NCBI GenBank assembly: GCA_023416415.1
Contig: JAEZHR010000215.1
Location: 1 to 12,097 of the forward strand
Length of the DNA stretch: 12,097 bases
Direction: 5' to 3'
DNA from: Pseudomonadota bacterium
Lineage (GTDB): Bacteria; Pseudomonadota; Gammaproteobacteria; Burkholderiales; Burkholderiaceae_D
The notes below the pieces were generated by a model. It saw only the letters and a program-made list of their open reading frames with translations. It was not told where the DNA came from and searched no databases. This document shows positions 1-6,467 of this stretch, in pieces; the first letter of the stretch is position 1; every line of letters starts with the position of its first letter. The position numbers and the translations under genes were made by a program.

Positions 1-177
1 GCCGCGTACCAGGGGCAGGCTGGACGGGGCAAGACCACGCAGTTTGCGCAAGACGCGGTCCGACAGATTCTCCGGGGTCAAGTCGTCAATGACACCAGCC
101 AGTGAGCGCAGCTTGCCTGCCTCGTCAATGAGCCCGGGTTTTTCCTTTCCCGGTACACCGTAGCGAACAAGTTTCAT
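1..177 (-). CDS. Fumarylacetoacetate hydrolase family protein, N-terminal part (runs off left edge)
   Basis: The reverse strand reads without a stop from an ATG at 177 to the window edge, giving the first 59 residues. The start MKLVRYGVPGKEKPGLID, followed by LIDEAGKLRSL and a SLPLVRG segment, matches the N-terminal domain of bacterial FAH-family proteins (2-hydroxyhepta-2,4-diene-1,7-dioate isomerase, ureidoglycolate lyase or acylpyruvase-like). These are metal-dependent enzymes that cleave or isomerise keto-acid substrates in the cytoplasm. The catalytic core and metal ligands would lie beyond the window, so the substrate cannot be stated. A GAGG ribosome binding site sits six bases before the ATG. 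The 70-base gap behind the small ORF at 248-325 would allow co-transcription. The family call is fairly secure; the exact enzyme is unknown. Confidence 0.8.
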   Translation of the reverse strand, partial: MKLVRYGVPGKEKPGLIDEAGKLRSLAGVIDDLTPENLSDRVLRKLRGLAPSSLPLVRG

Positions 178-247
178 CGGATCCCTCGGAATGCGTGTGA
201 TGGCATTGTTTCACAGGCGCACACTTTCCGCAGAGAGAGCGATTGGC

Positions 248-325
248 TCACAGCACGAAAAAGACAAGGCTGAAGCCGACCAGCATGGCGATGAGCAGCA
301 TCATGACCAGAAATGGAACTTTCAT
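248..325 (-). CDS. Putative single-span mini membrane protein (25 residues)
   Basis: A 25-codon frame on the minus strand starts with MKVPFLVMM and ends FSLVFFVL. Apart from Lys2 it is almost entirely hydrophobic, enough for one membrane span. A near-ideal GGAGG lies about six bases before the ATG, the strongest initiation signal in this region. The frame is also open upstream to an ATG at 374-376, which would give 42 residues with the extension MPQIENTVINSWWQEGY. That upstream ATG has no visible ribosome binding site, so I prefer the short form. It precedes the FAH-family gene by 70 bases and may share its transcript. I do not recognise a family. It could be a membrane-complex accessory peptide, or a chance hydrophobic frame behind a leader ribosome binding site. 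Confidence 0.45.
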   Translation of the reverse strand: MKVPFLVMMLLIAMLVGFSLVFFVL

Positions 326-417
326 ATAGCCCTCCTGCCACCAAGAGTTGATGACGGTGTTCTCTATTTGGGGCATGGTTGCGGGCAAAAAGTTCGTGCC
401 GAGGACGAACGTTGCGG

Positions 418-576
418 TCAGCGCGGATCGGGCGGAAGGATGAGCTTGCCGAGCAGGGTGATGCGTCTTGTGATTTCCGATGCAACCGGATTGGCGTCCG
501 GTCCGACACCATCCTCGTTCTGCGTTTCGTGCGGCGCCTCGTCCTTGTGATCCTCGGAATCTGTCAGCGGGTGCAT
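418..576 (-). CDS. Doubtful small acidic ORF (52 residues)
   Basis: The frame starts MHPLTDSEDHKDEAP and ends ITLLGKLILPPDPR. The first half is rich in Asp, Glu and His; the second is more hydrophobic with basic residues (ITRRITLLGKLIL). About 70 percent of codons end in G or C, in keeping with real genes nearby. No good ribosome binding site precedes the ATG and no family is recognised. It lies 41 bases upstream of the longer form of the mini membrane ORF and on the same strand, so the two could share a transcript. A longer overlapping minus-strand frame here (stop at 174) has a composition unlike a protein and was not called. Confidence 0.25.
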   Translation of the reverse strand: MHPLTDSEDHKDEAPHETQNEDGVGPDANPVASEITRRITLLGKLILPPDPR

Positions 577-776
577 GGCCTGAAAAAATGAGGGGAATGC
601 CTTGATGCTAGGATGCGACGTCCGCGCAAGGCTTGTGCCGCATCATTCAAGTGTGCGCATGCATGTCTGACGCGGCGCAAGAACGGACGCCGGCTGCGGT
701 CCGTGATTGCGTGGTCACAAGTCGGCGAACAGTCGCGCGCCATACCCTGTCCCTTCCTGAATGAAAGGAGCAAATC
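577..776. other. Non-coding stretch upstream of the DUF3135 gene
   Basis: No convincing gene is seen between the weak minus-strand ORF and the DUF3135 start. It contains an inverted repeat, ACGGAC at 683-688 and GTCCGT at 699-704 with a 10-base GC-rich loop. There is no T-run after it on either strand, so it is not a clear terminator. I see no well-spaced sigma70 promoter for the downstream gene, although one must lie here or further left. An AAAGGAG ribosome binding site at 764-770 belongs to the next gene. Confidence 0.4.
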
Positions 777-1106
777 ATGGGTGCAAGTCCTCGTTCGCCG
801 GATTTCGATGCGCTGGTGCGCCTCCATCAGAATGACCCGGAAGCCTTCGAGGCAATGCGACGCGAGATTCTGCGTGCGGCTGTCGCCGATGCTCCCAATG
901 AACACCGCCCCGCGCTCGAACATTTGCTGGAGCGCATTGAAAGTCTGCGCGCCGACGCAGCCAGTCCCGAAGAGGCGGCCAGGACTGCCTTCAGCATGAT
1001 GTGCAATTCGGTGGATCGCCTGCAAGAGGCATGGGACGACGCCCGCACGGCCACTGCCGGTCTGCAGGCAGCGATCCTGATCGAGCAGGCTCGGAAACGG
1101 CACTGA
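777..1106 (+). CDS. DUF3135 family protein
   Basis: This 109-residue protein is soluble and mainly helical. The N-terminal pattern PDFDALVRLHQNDPEAFEAM (residues 8-27) is typical of DUF3135, a small uncharacterised proteobacterial family, and the length fits. The rest is Glu/Arg/Ala-rich helix (EHLLERIESLRADAASPEEA) ending in QARKRH. There is no signal peptide, membrane segment or catalytic motif, so a cytoplasmic location is inferred. The ATG is well supported by AAAGGAG seven bases upstream. The gene stands alone and converges on the tRNA-Arg gene, its stop codon lying inside the hairpin that probably terminates that tRNA. The function is unknown; I would not extrapolate beyond the family name. 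Confidence 0.8.
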   Translation: MGASPRSPDFDALVRLHQNDPEAFEAMRREILRAAVADAPNEHRPALEHLLERIESLRADAASPEEAARTAFSMMCNSVDRLQEAWDDARTATAGLQAAILIEQARKRH

Positions 1107-1117
1107 AAAGCGTGCCG
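1098..1117 (-). terminator. Probable terminator of tRNA-Arg, overlapping the DUF3135 stop
   Basis: CGGCAC (1098-1103) and GTGCCG (1112-1117) form a perfect six-base stem with an eight-base loop. Read on the minus strand it is followed by TTTCC, a short U-tract, and begins 8 bases past the tRNA 3' end. The stem uses the last codons of the convergent DUF3135 gene. On the plus strand the following bases are purine-rich, so it would not terminate DUF3135. Confidence 0.45.
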
Positions 1118-1125
1118 AAGAAGTT

Positions 1126-1200
1126 TGGTCCCGCCGACAGGAATCGAACCTGTATCTAGCGCTTAGGAGGCACTCGTTCTATCCATTGAACTACGGCGAG
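1126..1200 (-). tRNA. tRNA-Arg, anticodon CCT
   Basis: The reverse strand folds into a full cloverleaf. The acceptor stem is CTCGCCG with CGGCGGG (one G-U pair), the D-arm GTTC...GAAC, and the anticodon stem AGTGC/GCGCT around the loop CTCCTAA. A four-base variable loop and the T-arm ACAGG-TTCGATT-CCTGT follow. The discriminator base is A, and a genomically encoded CCA is present. The anticodon CCT decodes AGG, a rare arginine codon in GC-rich betaproteobacteria. The 75-base length is normal. A sigma70-like promoter lies about 40 bases upstream and a hairpin follows. No integrase or duplicated tRNA end is visible, so there is no sign here of an integrated element at this tRNA. Confidence 0.95.
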
Positions 1201-1238
1201 ACTCTTTTTCGCAGCGCAACTTGCGCGTCGAGCCCGGA

Positions 1239-1268
1239 ATTATAGCTGACTGCATGCATCGCGCCCAA
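1239..1268 (-). promoter_or_regulatory. Sigma70-like promoter for tRNA-Arg
   Basis: Read on the minus strand, TTGGGC (1263-1268) and a perfect TATAAT (1239-1244) are 18 bases apart. Transcription would start near 1232, giving a leader of about 32 bases before the tRNA 5' end, to be removed by RNase P. The spacing and the -10 box are good; the -35 is moderate. Confidence 0.6.
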
Positions 1269-1338
1269 TGCGCTGTCGGTACAATGCGTGCTTTATCGTC
1301 TCCGCACTCTTAGGCAGAGTGCCGCCTTTCTTGCATCC

Positions 1339-3252
1339 ATGGCAGTCATTTCCCTCACCAATGCCCAGCTCGCATTCGGGCACGCCGCTTTGCTCGATCA
1401 CGCGGAGTTCGCGCTTGAAGCCGGCGAACGCGTCGGCCTGATCGGTCGCAATGGCACCGGCAAGTCTTCTCTGCTGAAAATTCTCGCAGGCACTGCTGCG
1501 CTCGACGATGGTTTGCTGGTGCGCCAGCAAGGGCTGCGCACTGCCTATGTCGAGCAGGAGCCGCAGTTTGCGCGGGATGCCACGGTGTTCGAGGCAGTGG
1601 CTTCGGGATTGGGGGATGCGCAGGATCTGCTTTCCGAGTACAACAGCTTGGCCGAGCGTCTCGGACAAGAGCACGATCAGGGACTGCTGGACCGCATGCA
1701 TGTTCTGCAGGAGCGACTCGATGCAACCGACGCATGGAACCTGCCCAATCGGGTCGAAACCGTTCTGGCGCGTCTCGCGCTGAGCCGGGACGCCCGCATT
1801 GAGACTCTTTCAGGGGGGCTGCAGAAGCGCGTTGCACTGGCTGCGGCGCTGGTCAGCGAGCCGGATCTGCTGCTGCTGGATGAGCCGACCAACCATCTCG
1901 ATTTCACGTCCATTCTCTGGCTGGAAGGATTGTTGCGCGAATTCAAAGGCAGCATCGTCTTCATCACTCACGACCGCTCCTTCCTCGACAACGTTGCCAC
2001 GCGCATCGTCGAGCTCGACCGCGGGCGACTCCTTTCCTTCCCCGGGAATTTCAGTGCCTATCAAAAGCGCAAGGCAGAACTTCTTGAAATCGAGGCGGTG
2101 GAAAGTGCGAAGTTCGACAAATTTCTCGCGCAGGAGGAAGTGTGGATACGCAAGGGCGTGGAAGCGCGCCGAACGCGCAATGAGGGCCGCGTGCGTCGGC
2201 TGGAGGAACTGCGTCGTCAGCGCAGCGCACGCCGCGAGCAGCAGGGGCAGGTACGTCTGGATGTGACCAGCGGGGAGCGCTCCGGCAAGATCGTTGCGGA
2301 GCTGGAGCACGTCGACAAGCGCTACGGTGACAAGGTTGTCGTCCGTGACTTCAGTGCTACCGTGCTGCGTGGCGACAAGATCGGCCTCATCGGGCCCAAC
2401 GGCGCGGGGAAGACGACACTGCTCAAGCTGATTCTGGGCGAGGAGCAGGCGGATGCTGGTACGGTGCGCCAGGGCGCGCGTCTGCAGATTGCCTACTTTG
2501 ACCAGATGCGCACCCAGCTCAACGAAGAGGCGAGTCTGGCCGACACCATTTCGCCGGGCAGCGAGTGGGTCGAGGTCAATGGTCAGCGCAAGCACGTGAT
2601 GAGTTATCTTGGCGATTTTCTGTTCGCGCCCGAGCGCGCGCGCTCTCCCGTGAAGTCATTGTCCGGAGGCGAACGCAACCGTCTGCTGCTGGCGCGCCTG
2701 TTTGCCAAGCCGGCCAACGTGCTGGTCCTGGATGAGCCGACCAACGATCTCGACATCGATACGCTTGAACTGCTGGAAGAGCTGCTCGAACAGTACGACG
2801 GGACAGTCTTCCTGGTCAGTCACGACCGCATGTTCCTGGACAACGTCGTGACGCAGGTGTTCGTGGCCGAGGGTGCGGGGCGCTGGCAGGAATATGTGGG
2901 CGGCTACAGCGACTGGGAACGCGTGCGCGAACGTGTCCCGGTTCCGGCACCGGAAAAGCCGCAGGCGAAGGAGCGGCCATCCGCTCCGCCTCCGGTGCGC
3001 GAGGCATCCAAATCGAAAAAGCTGAGCTACAAGGAGCAGCGCGAACTGGACATGCTTCCTGAGTTGATCTCGCAGCTGGAGGCGGAGCAGAAGCAGATCG
3101 GCGAACAGTTGGCTGATCCCGAGCTGTACCGCTCGCGCCCGGACGAGGTGCAGCGTTTCAACCAGCGTTTCGCTGAAATTGACGAATTGCTGATGGAGAA
3201 CCTGGAGAAGTGGGAATCCATCGAGGCCAAGGCGCGCGAAAATCGCGGCTGA
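1339..3252 (+). CDS. uup: ABC-F family ATPase Uup
   Basis: This is a 637-residue soluble ABC-F protein with two nucleotide-binding domains and no membrane segment. Domain 1 has Walker A GRNGTGKSS (36-44), signature LSGG (157-160), Walker B LLLLDEP (177-183) and switch His211. Domain 2 has GPNGAGKTT (352-360), LSGGE (441-445), LVLDEP (462-467) and His495. A charged helical linker (about 240-310) joins them. The PTNDLDIDTLELLEEL sequence and the C-terminal coiled-coil (about 560-635) mark Uup rather than EttA or YheS. Family knowledge links Uup to ribosome-associated work and to reduced precise excision of transposons. The ATG at 1339 is chosen because homology begins at MAVISLTNAQ; the frame is open back to 1288 without resemblance. 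No clear ribosome binding site is seen. A TACAAT at 1280-1285 could be a weak -10. It converges on sirB1 with 22 bases between stops. Confidence 0.93.
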   Translation: MAVISLTNAQLAFGHAALLDHAEFALEAGERVGLIGRNGTGKSSLLKILAGTAALDDGLLVRQQGLRTAYVEQEPQFARDATVFEAVASGLGDAQDLLSEYNSLAERLGQEHDQGLLDRMHVLQERLDATDAWNLPNRVETVLARLALSRDARIETLSGGLQKRVALAAALVSEPDLLLLDEPTNHLDFTSILWLEGLLREFKGSIVFITHDRSFLDNVATRIVELDRGRLLSFPGNFSAYQKRKAELLEIEAVESAKFDKFLAQEEVWIRKGVEARRTRNEGRVRRLEELRRQRSARREQQGQVRLDVTSGERSGKIVAELEHVDKRYGDKVVVRDFSATVLRGDKIGLIGPNGAGKTTLLKLILGEEQADAGTVRQGARLQIAYFDQMRTQLNEEASLADTISPGSEWVEVNGQRKHVMSYLGDFLFAPERARSPVKSLSGGERNRLLLARLFAKPANVLVLDEPTNDLDIDTLELLEELLEQYDGTVFLVSHDRMFLDNVVTQVFVAEGAGRWQEYVGGYSDWERVRERVPVPAPEKPQAKERPSAPPPVREASKSKKLSYKEQRELDMLPELISQLEAEQKQIGEQLADPELYRSRPDEVQRFNQRFAEIDELLMENLEKWESIEAKARENRG

Positions 3253-3274
3253 TGCAGCGGCTTGAGCGCGCGCC

Positions 3275-4111
3275 TCAGTTCAAGCGGCGGCAGGCATCGC
3301 GCAATTCCGGCAGCTTGTCGCGCAGCTCGGCTGCATCCTCGGCATAGGGACGTTCGCTCAGGTAGGCTTCCAGGTCTTCCAAGGCCGCCTGGGGGCACTC
3401 CAGATTGGCAAAGGCCAGGCCACGGTCGCGCCGCTCGCTGATTTCATCCGGCAGCAGGATGACCAGCCGTTCCTGCACATCGAGAAACTGTCGCCATTGC
3501 GCCTGTTCCACGTACAGGGATTTCAGGTTGCGCAGCATGCGCACGAGCATGTCGCGCGGATGGGCCGGATGCAGGTAGAAGGTCAGCGGAATCGGAGCTG
3601 AAAAGAGGCGCGGCTCCAGATAGGGGTCGAGTCGTTCTTCCAGCTCCTCGCGCGAAAGACTGGCACCGTTCAACGGATCGAGCACGATGTCACCGGACTG
3701 GACCGACATCTTCATCAGAAAGTGTCCGGGGAAGGAGATGCCGCGGACATTCAGGCCGATCTGTTGTGCCAGTTCCATGTAGACAACCGCAAGCGAGATC
3801 GGAATACCTCGTCGCGGTTGCAGGACCTTGTGCAGATAGCTGTTGTCCGGGTTGTAGTAGTCGTTGATGTTTCCGGCGAACCCGAGCTCGCGATAGAAGA
3901 AGTGGTTGAGCAGGCGCAGCTTCTGCACGCTGGATCCGTCGGGCGCAACGCGCTGATGCAGGCGCGCAGCAAGCTCATCCATCTCCGCCAAGGTGGCTGC
4001 GAGATCGAGGTCCGGATCGGCATCCTGAGCGATCGAAAGAGCCGCCTCGAACAGCGGGATCGAGTCGTCCTGTCGCACCAGGGATGCAAAGTAGTCGAGT
4101 GGCTGGATCAC
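3275..4111 (-). CDS. sirB1: SirB1 family protein (transglutaminase-like plus TPR-like domain)
   Basis: The 278-residue protein matches the SirB1/YchA family in length and pattern. The transglutaminase-like region holds NHFFYRELGF (69-78), NPDNSYLHKVL (87-97), RRGIPISLAVVYMELA (100-115), the FPGHFLMK His at 130 and the LDPLNG Asp at 145. Where active transglutaminases carry the nucleophilic Cys, this protein reads RRGIPISLA, with no Cys. That is usual for the family and argues against protease-like chemistry. The C-terminal part (about 185-275) is TPR-like helical repeats, suggesting protein binding. The start is GTG at 4111, because a stop lies three codons upstream and no nearby ATG is in frame; there is no clear ribosome binding site. 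It follows murJ by 62 bases and probably shares its transcript. Its biochemical role is not established. Confidence 0.9.
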   Translation of the reverse strand: MIQPLDYFASLVRQDDSIPLFEAALSIAQDADPDLDLAATLAEMDELAARLHQRVAPDGSSVQKLRLLNHFFYRELGFAGNINDYYNPDNSYLHKVLQPRRGIPISLAVVYMELAQQIGLNVRGISFPGHFLMKMSVQSGDIVLDPLNGASLSREELEERLDPYLEPRLFSAPIPLTFYLHPAHPRDMLVRMLRNLKSLYVEQAQWRQFLDVQERLVILLPDEISERRDRGLAFANLECPQAALEDLEAYLSERPYAEDAAELRDKLPELRDACRRLN

Positions 4112-4173
4112 GCTTGCATATTAGTTGATCGGGCCGGCATTGAAAGGCTTGGTGAAAACTTGCCAGACTTGCA

Positions 4174-5724
4174 TTACGCGGATGTGCGCTTGAATTCGCC
4201 CAAACGGAAGCCGAGCGCGAACAGGACGCCAAAGTAGGTGAGCACGCAGCCGCCAAGCACCAGTGCCAGCGCGCCGATGCGCAGCAGCGGGGACGCCTGC
4301 AAGGCAATCCAGTCGAACTGACCTTTGCTCCACCACGCGAGCGCGCCAAGCGCCAACAGTGCGACGGAGAGTCGCGCCAGAAAGCGCCCCCAGCCCGGTC
4401 GGGCGGTGAAAATGCCGCGCCGACGCAGCCCCCAGTACAGGAAGACCGCATTGCCGCAGGCACCCAGTCCGATGGACAGTGCGAGACCCGCGTGTGCGAA
4501 CAAGGGCACGAACATCAGGTTCATCAATTGCGTGGCAATCAGCACGCCAACCGCAATCTTGACGGGGGTTCGGATGTCTTGCCTCGCATAGAAGCCCGGA
4601 GCCAGAATTTTGACCAGGATCAGCCCGATCAGGCCGACGCCGTAGGCCACAAGTGCGTGCCCGGTCATTGTGACGGAGCGCGCATCAAAGGCGCCGTAGT
4701 GAAAAAGCGTCGCAGTCAGCGCCTCGGCCAGGATGGCCAGCCCGATGGCCGCTGGTAGCGCGAGCAGAAAGGTCAGGCGCAAGCCCCAATCGAGCAGCGC
4801 GGAATACTCCTGTTGATCGCCGAGCGAATGCGCGCGCGCGAGGCTGGGCAGGAGGATCGTGCCCAGCGCGACGCCAAGCAGCGCGGTCGGGAATTCCATC
4901 AGGCGATCTGCATAGCCGAGCCACGAGACGCTGCCGGTTTGCAGATGGGACGCGATATTAGTATTGATAATCAAACTGACCTGCGCCACGGATACGCCGA
5001 ACAGGGCCGGACCCATTTGCTTGAGCACGCGCCGCACGCCGGCATCGCGCAAGGCGGCGCGCAAATTGAAGCGGATCCGGGGCAGCATGCCGATCCTCAG
5101 CAGTGAGGGAATCTGGATTGCTGCTTGCAGCACGCCGCCGACGAACACGGCGCCGGCCAGCGCGTAGATGGGTTCCTCCAGGCGGGGGGCAATGAATAGC
5201 GAAGCGCCAATGAACGAGAGGTTCAATAGCACCGGCGTGAAAGCCGGGATCTTGAATTGCCGCCATGTGTTCAGGATGCTCCCCGCAAGGGCGACGAAGG
5301 TCATGAACGCGATGTAGGGAAACATGACCTGCGTGAGCGTGACCGACAGCGAGAAGGTCTGCGATCCGGGTTCGAAGCCGGTGGCCATCAAAAACATGAT
5401 GACCGGCGCGCCGATGATGCCGCCCAGGCAGGTCAGCAACATCGCCCACGCCAGAGCAGTGGCGACATGGTCCGCGAGTTCTTTCGTGGCGGCGTCGCCT
5501 TTCTGATTCTTGTACTCCGCCAGGATAGGCACGAAGGCCTGCGAGAATGCGCCTTCGGCGAACAGACGGCGGAGCAGATTCGGAATGCGGAAGGCGACGA
5601 TGAAGGCATCGGTATAGGCCGAAGCACCGAATGCGCGTGCTATCAGAACCTCGCGCAACAGTCCGGTCACGCGCGAAAGCATCGTCATGCCGGAAACCGT
5701 GGCGAGCGTCTTGGTAAGATTCAT
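4174..5724 (-). CDS. murJ: Lipid II flippase MurJ
   Basis: The 516-residue protein is hydrophobic over nearly its whole length, fitting the 14 membrane spans of the MurJ branch of the MOP exporter superfamily. MurJ moves lipid II across the inner membrane for peptidoglycan synthesis. The N-terminus SGMTMLSRVTGLLREVLIAR carries Arg18 and Arg24, followed by Asp39 and Arg52, which occupy the numbers of residues known to be essential in E. coli MurJ. YADRLMEFP (271-279) supplies the Arg/Glu pair (274/277) matching E. coli Arg270/Glu273. The length agrees with the usual 510-520. No ribosome binding site precedes the ATG; instead a TATAAT ends seven bases before it, suggesting a leaderless transcript. 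It heads a murJ-sirB1 unit and is divergent from rpsT. Confidence 0.97.
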   Translation of the reverse strand: MNLTKTLATVSGMTMLSRVTGLLREVLIARAFGASAYTDAFIVAFRIPNLLRRLFAEGAFSQAFVPILAEYKNQKGDAATKELADHVATALAWAMLLTCLGGIIGAPVIMFLMATGFEPGSQTFSLSVTLTQVMFPYIAFMTFVALAGSILNTWRQFKIPAFTPVLLNLSFIGASLFIAPRLEEPIYALAGAVFVGGVLQAAIQIPSLLRIGMLPRIRFNLRAALRDAGVRRVLKQMGPALFGVSVAQVSLIINTNIASHLQTGSVSWLGYADRLMEFPTALLGVALGTILLPSLARAHSLGDQQEYSALLDWGLRLTFLLALPAAIGLAILAEALTATLFHYGAFDARSVTMTGHALVAYGVGLIGLILVKILAPGFYARQDIRTPVKIAVGVLIATQLMNLMFVPLFAHAGLALSIGLGACGNAVFLYWGLRRRGIFTARPGWGRFLARLSVALLALGALAWWSKGQFDWIALQASPLLRIGALALVLGGCVLTYFGVLFALGFRLGEFKRTSA

Positions 5725-5731
5725 GGGCGCA

Positions 5732-5737
5732 ATTATA
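5732..5737 (-). promoter_or_regulatory. -10 box for murJ, placed for a leaderless transcript
   Basis: A perfect TATAAT on the minus strand ends seven bases before the murJ ATG, so transcription would begin at or next to the start codon. The hexamer 17 bases upstream (GCAAGG) is a poor -35; a TTGACG further up (5760-5765) would give a 22-base spacer, too long. No ribosome binding site lies between the box and the ATG. Confidence 0.45.
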
Positions 5738-5888
5738 GTCGCCGGCGTCGGCGGCCTTGCGTCAAGGAAAGCAGGTCAAAGTTGCCGATTGTTCGTCCGC
5801 GGCGATCGCATTGCTGCGCAGCTGCCTGCCTGAGTCGCAGTGAGAGTACGCATCGCGGGTGGCGATGACCTTCAAGGGAAGAGCGGCT

Positions 5889-5939
5889 AGGAGCAATCCT
5901 GACGGCTTGTTTCGGCGACTTTGTGCGCCAATTGCTCCT
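5889..5939. repeat. Nine-base inverted repeat overlapping the rpsT -35
   Basis: AGGAGCAAT (5889-5897) and its exact reverse complement ATTGCTCCT (5931-5939) are separated by 33 bases, so the arm centres are 42 bases apart, about four helical turns. The right arm contains the rpsT -35 hexamer. It could be an operator pair. However, one or two repeats of this quality are expected by chance in a window of this size. Confidence 0.3.
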
Positions 5940-5960
5940 TTCCCAAAATAACGCTATACT
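5932..5960 (+). promoter_or_regulatory. Sigma70 promoter of rpsT
   Basis: TTGCTC (5932-5937) and TATACT (5955-5960) are exactly 17 bases apart, close to consensus. The predicted start near 5967 gives a leader of about 58 bases to the rpsT ATG. A strong constitutive promoter fits a ribosomal protein gene. Confidence 0.75.
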
Positions 5961-6025
5961 CCAGCGCTTTACAGATTTTTGTCTCGCAAAACGCGAAGGC
6001 AGTCCGTTCGTCTTAGGAATAATTC

Positions 6026-6289
6026 ATGGCAAATACCGCGCAAGCGCGCAAGCGCGCTCGTCAAGCAGTCAAGCAGAACGCTCACAACTCCAGCCAGCGC
6101 TCGGAGATGCGCACCGCGATCAAGGCCGTGCGCAAGGCTATCGGCCTCGGTGACAAGGCTGCCGCCACCCAGGTCTTCCAGGCCTCGGTTTCGACGATCG
6201 ATCGCATTGCCGACAAGAAGATCATCCACAAGAACAAGGCCGCTCGTCACAAGAGCCGTCTGGCCGCTGCCCTGAAGGCGCTCGCTTAA
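6026..6289 (+). CDS. rpsT: 30S ribosomal protein S20
   Basis: The 87-residue basic protein begins MANTAQARKRARQAVKQNAH and contains the Lys/Arg-rich helices typical of bS20, including RSEMRTAIKAVRKAI (25-39) and KIIHKNKAARHKSRLAAALKAL near the C-terminus. The length is standard. S20 binds 16S rRNA early in 30S assembly. TAGGA seven bases before the ATG serves as ribosome binding site. In E. coli S20 represses its own translation and starts at UUG; here the start is ATG, so that exact arrangement is not shared. The gene is monocistronic: its own promoter lies upstream and two hairpins lie downstream. It is divergent from murJ, a common betaproteobacterial arrangement. Confidence 0.98.
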   Translation: MANTAQARKRARQAVKQNAHNSSQRSEMRTAIKAVRKAIGLGDKAAATQVFQASVSTIDRIADKKIIHKNKAARHKSRLAAALKALA

Positions 6290-6305
6290 TCTAAGCATTG
6301 CGGCG

Positions 6306-6325
6306 GCGCCTCCAGCCGGAGGCGC
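6306..6325 (+). other. First hairpin after rpsT
   Basis: GCGCCTCC (6306-6313) and GGAGGCGC (6318-6325) form a perfect GC-rich eight-base stem with a four-base AGCC loop, 17 bases after the rpsT stop. No T-run follows (TTACTGG), so it is probably an mRNA 3'-end stabilising stem or an aid to termination rather than a terminator by itself. Confidence 0.6.
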
Positions 6326-6343
6326 TTACTGGCAGTCTGAGAG

Positions 6344-6375
6344 AACCCTTGCAAGTGAAAGCCTGCAAGGGTTTT
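6344..6375 (+). terminator. rpsT terminator, possibly bidirectional
   Basis: AACCCTTGCA (6344-6353) and TGCAAGGGTT (6364-6373) form a perfect ten-base stem with a ten-base loop, followed by TTTTGTCGTTT. On the minus strand the stem is followed by TTCTCTC, a weaker tail, so it may also stop transcription arriving from the convergent DUF192 gene. Confidence 0.7.
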
Positions 6376-6467
6376 GTCGTTTCCGGCTGCGACTTGCCGT
6401 GGCTAAATATGAGCGAAGCGGTATTGGGATCTGTCGCTTGCCACTTGGGAAGCCGCGATCCCGTGTT

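Larger units (their letters stand above)
5725..6025. other. murJ-rpsT divergent intergenic region
   Basis: This 301-base region holds no gene that I can support. The left end has the murJ -10 box next to its ATG. The right third has the rpsT promoter and an rpsT leader of about 58 bases. An inverted repeat (5889-5939) overlaps the rpsT -35. Positions 5760-5885 show nothing recognisable: no tRNA, no terminator and no convincing small ORF. Confidence 0.6.

Noticed and set aside
1126..1200. tRNA-Arg as an integration site for a mobile element
   Set aside because: No integrase, no repeated tRNA end and no foreign-looking cargo are present on either side; both flanks are ordinary chromosomal genes.
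1810..2595. Long open frame (261 codons) antisense to uup
   Set aside because: It lies wholly within a clearly conserved ABC-F gene, has no recognisable domain, and arises from the GC-rich codon pattern of the sense strand.
3253..3292. Possible terminator between uup and sirB1
   Set aside because: GCTTGA and TCAAGC form only a six-base stem with a long loop and no T-run on either strand, and the repeat extends into sirB1.
5257..5868. 203-codon plus-strand frame antisense to the start of murJ
   Set aside because: The product is rich in Arg, His, Gly and Glu without domain features, and it runs against a well-supported murJ including its promoter region.
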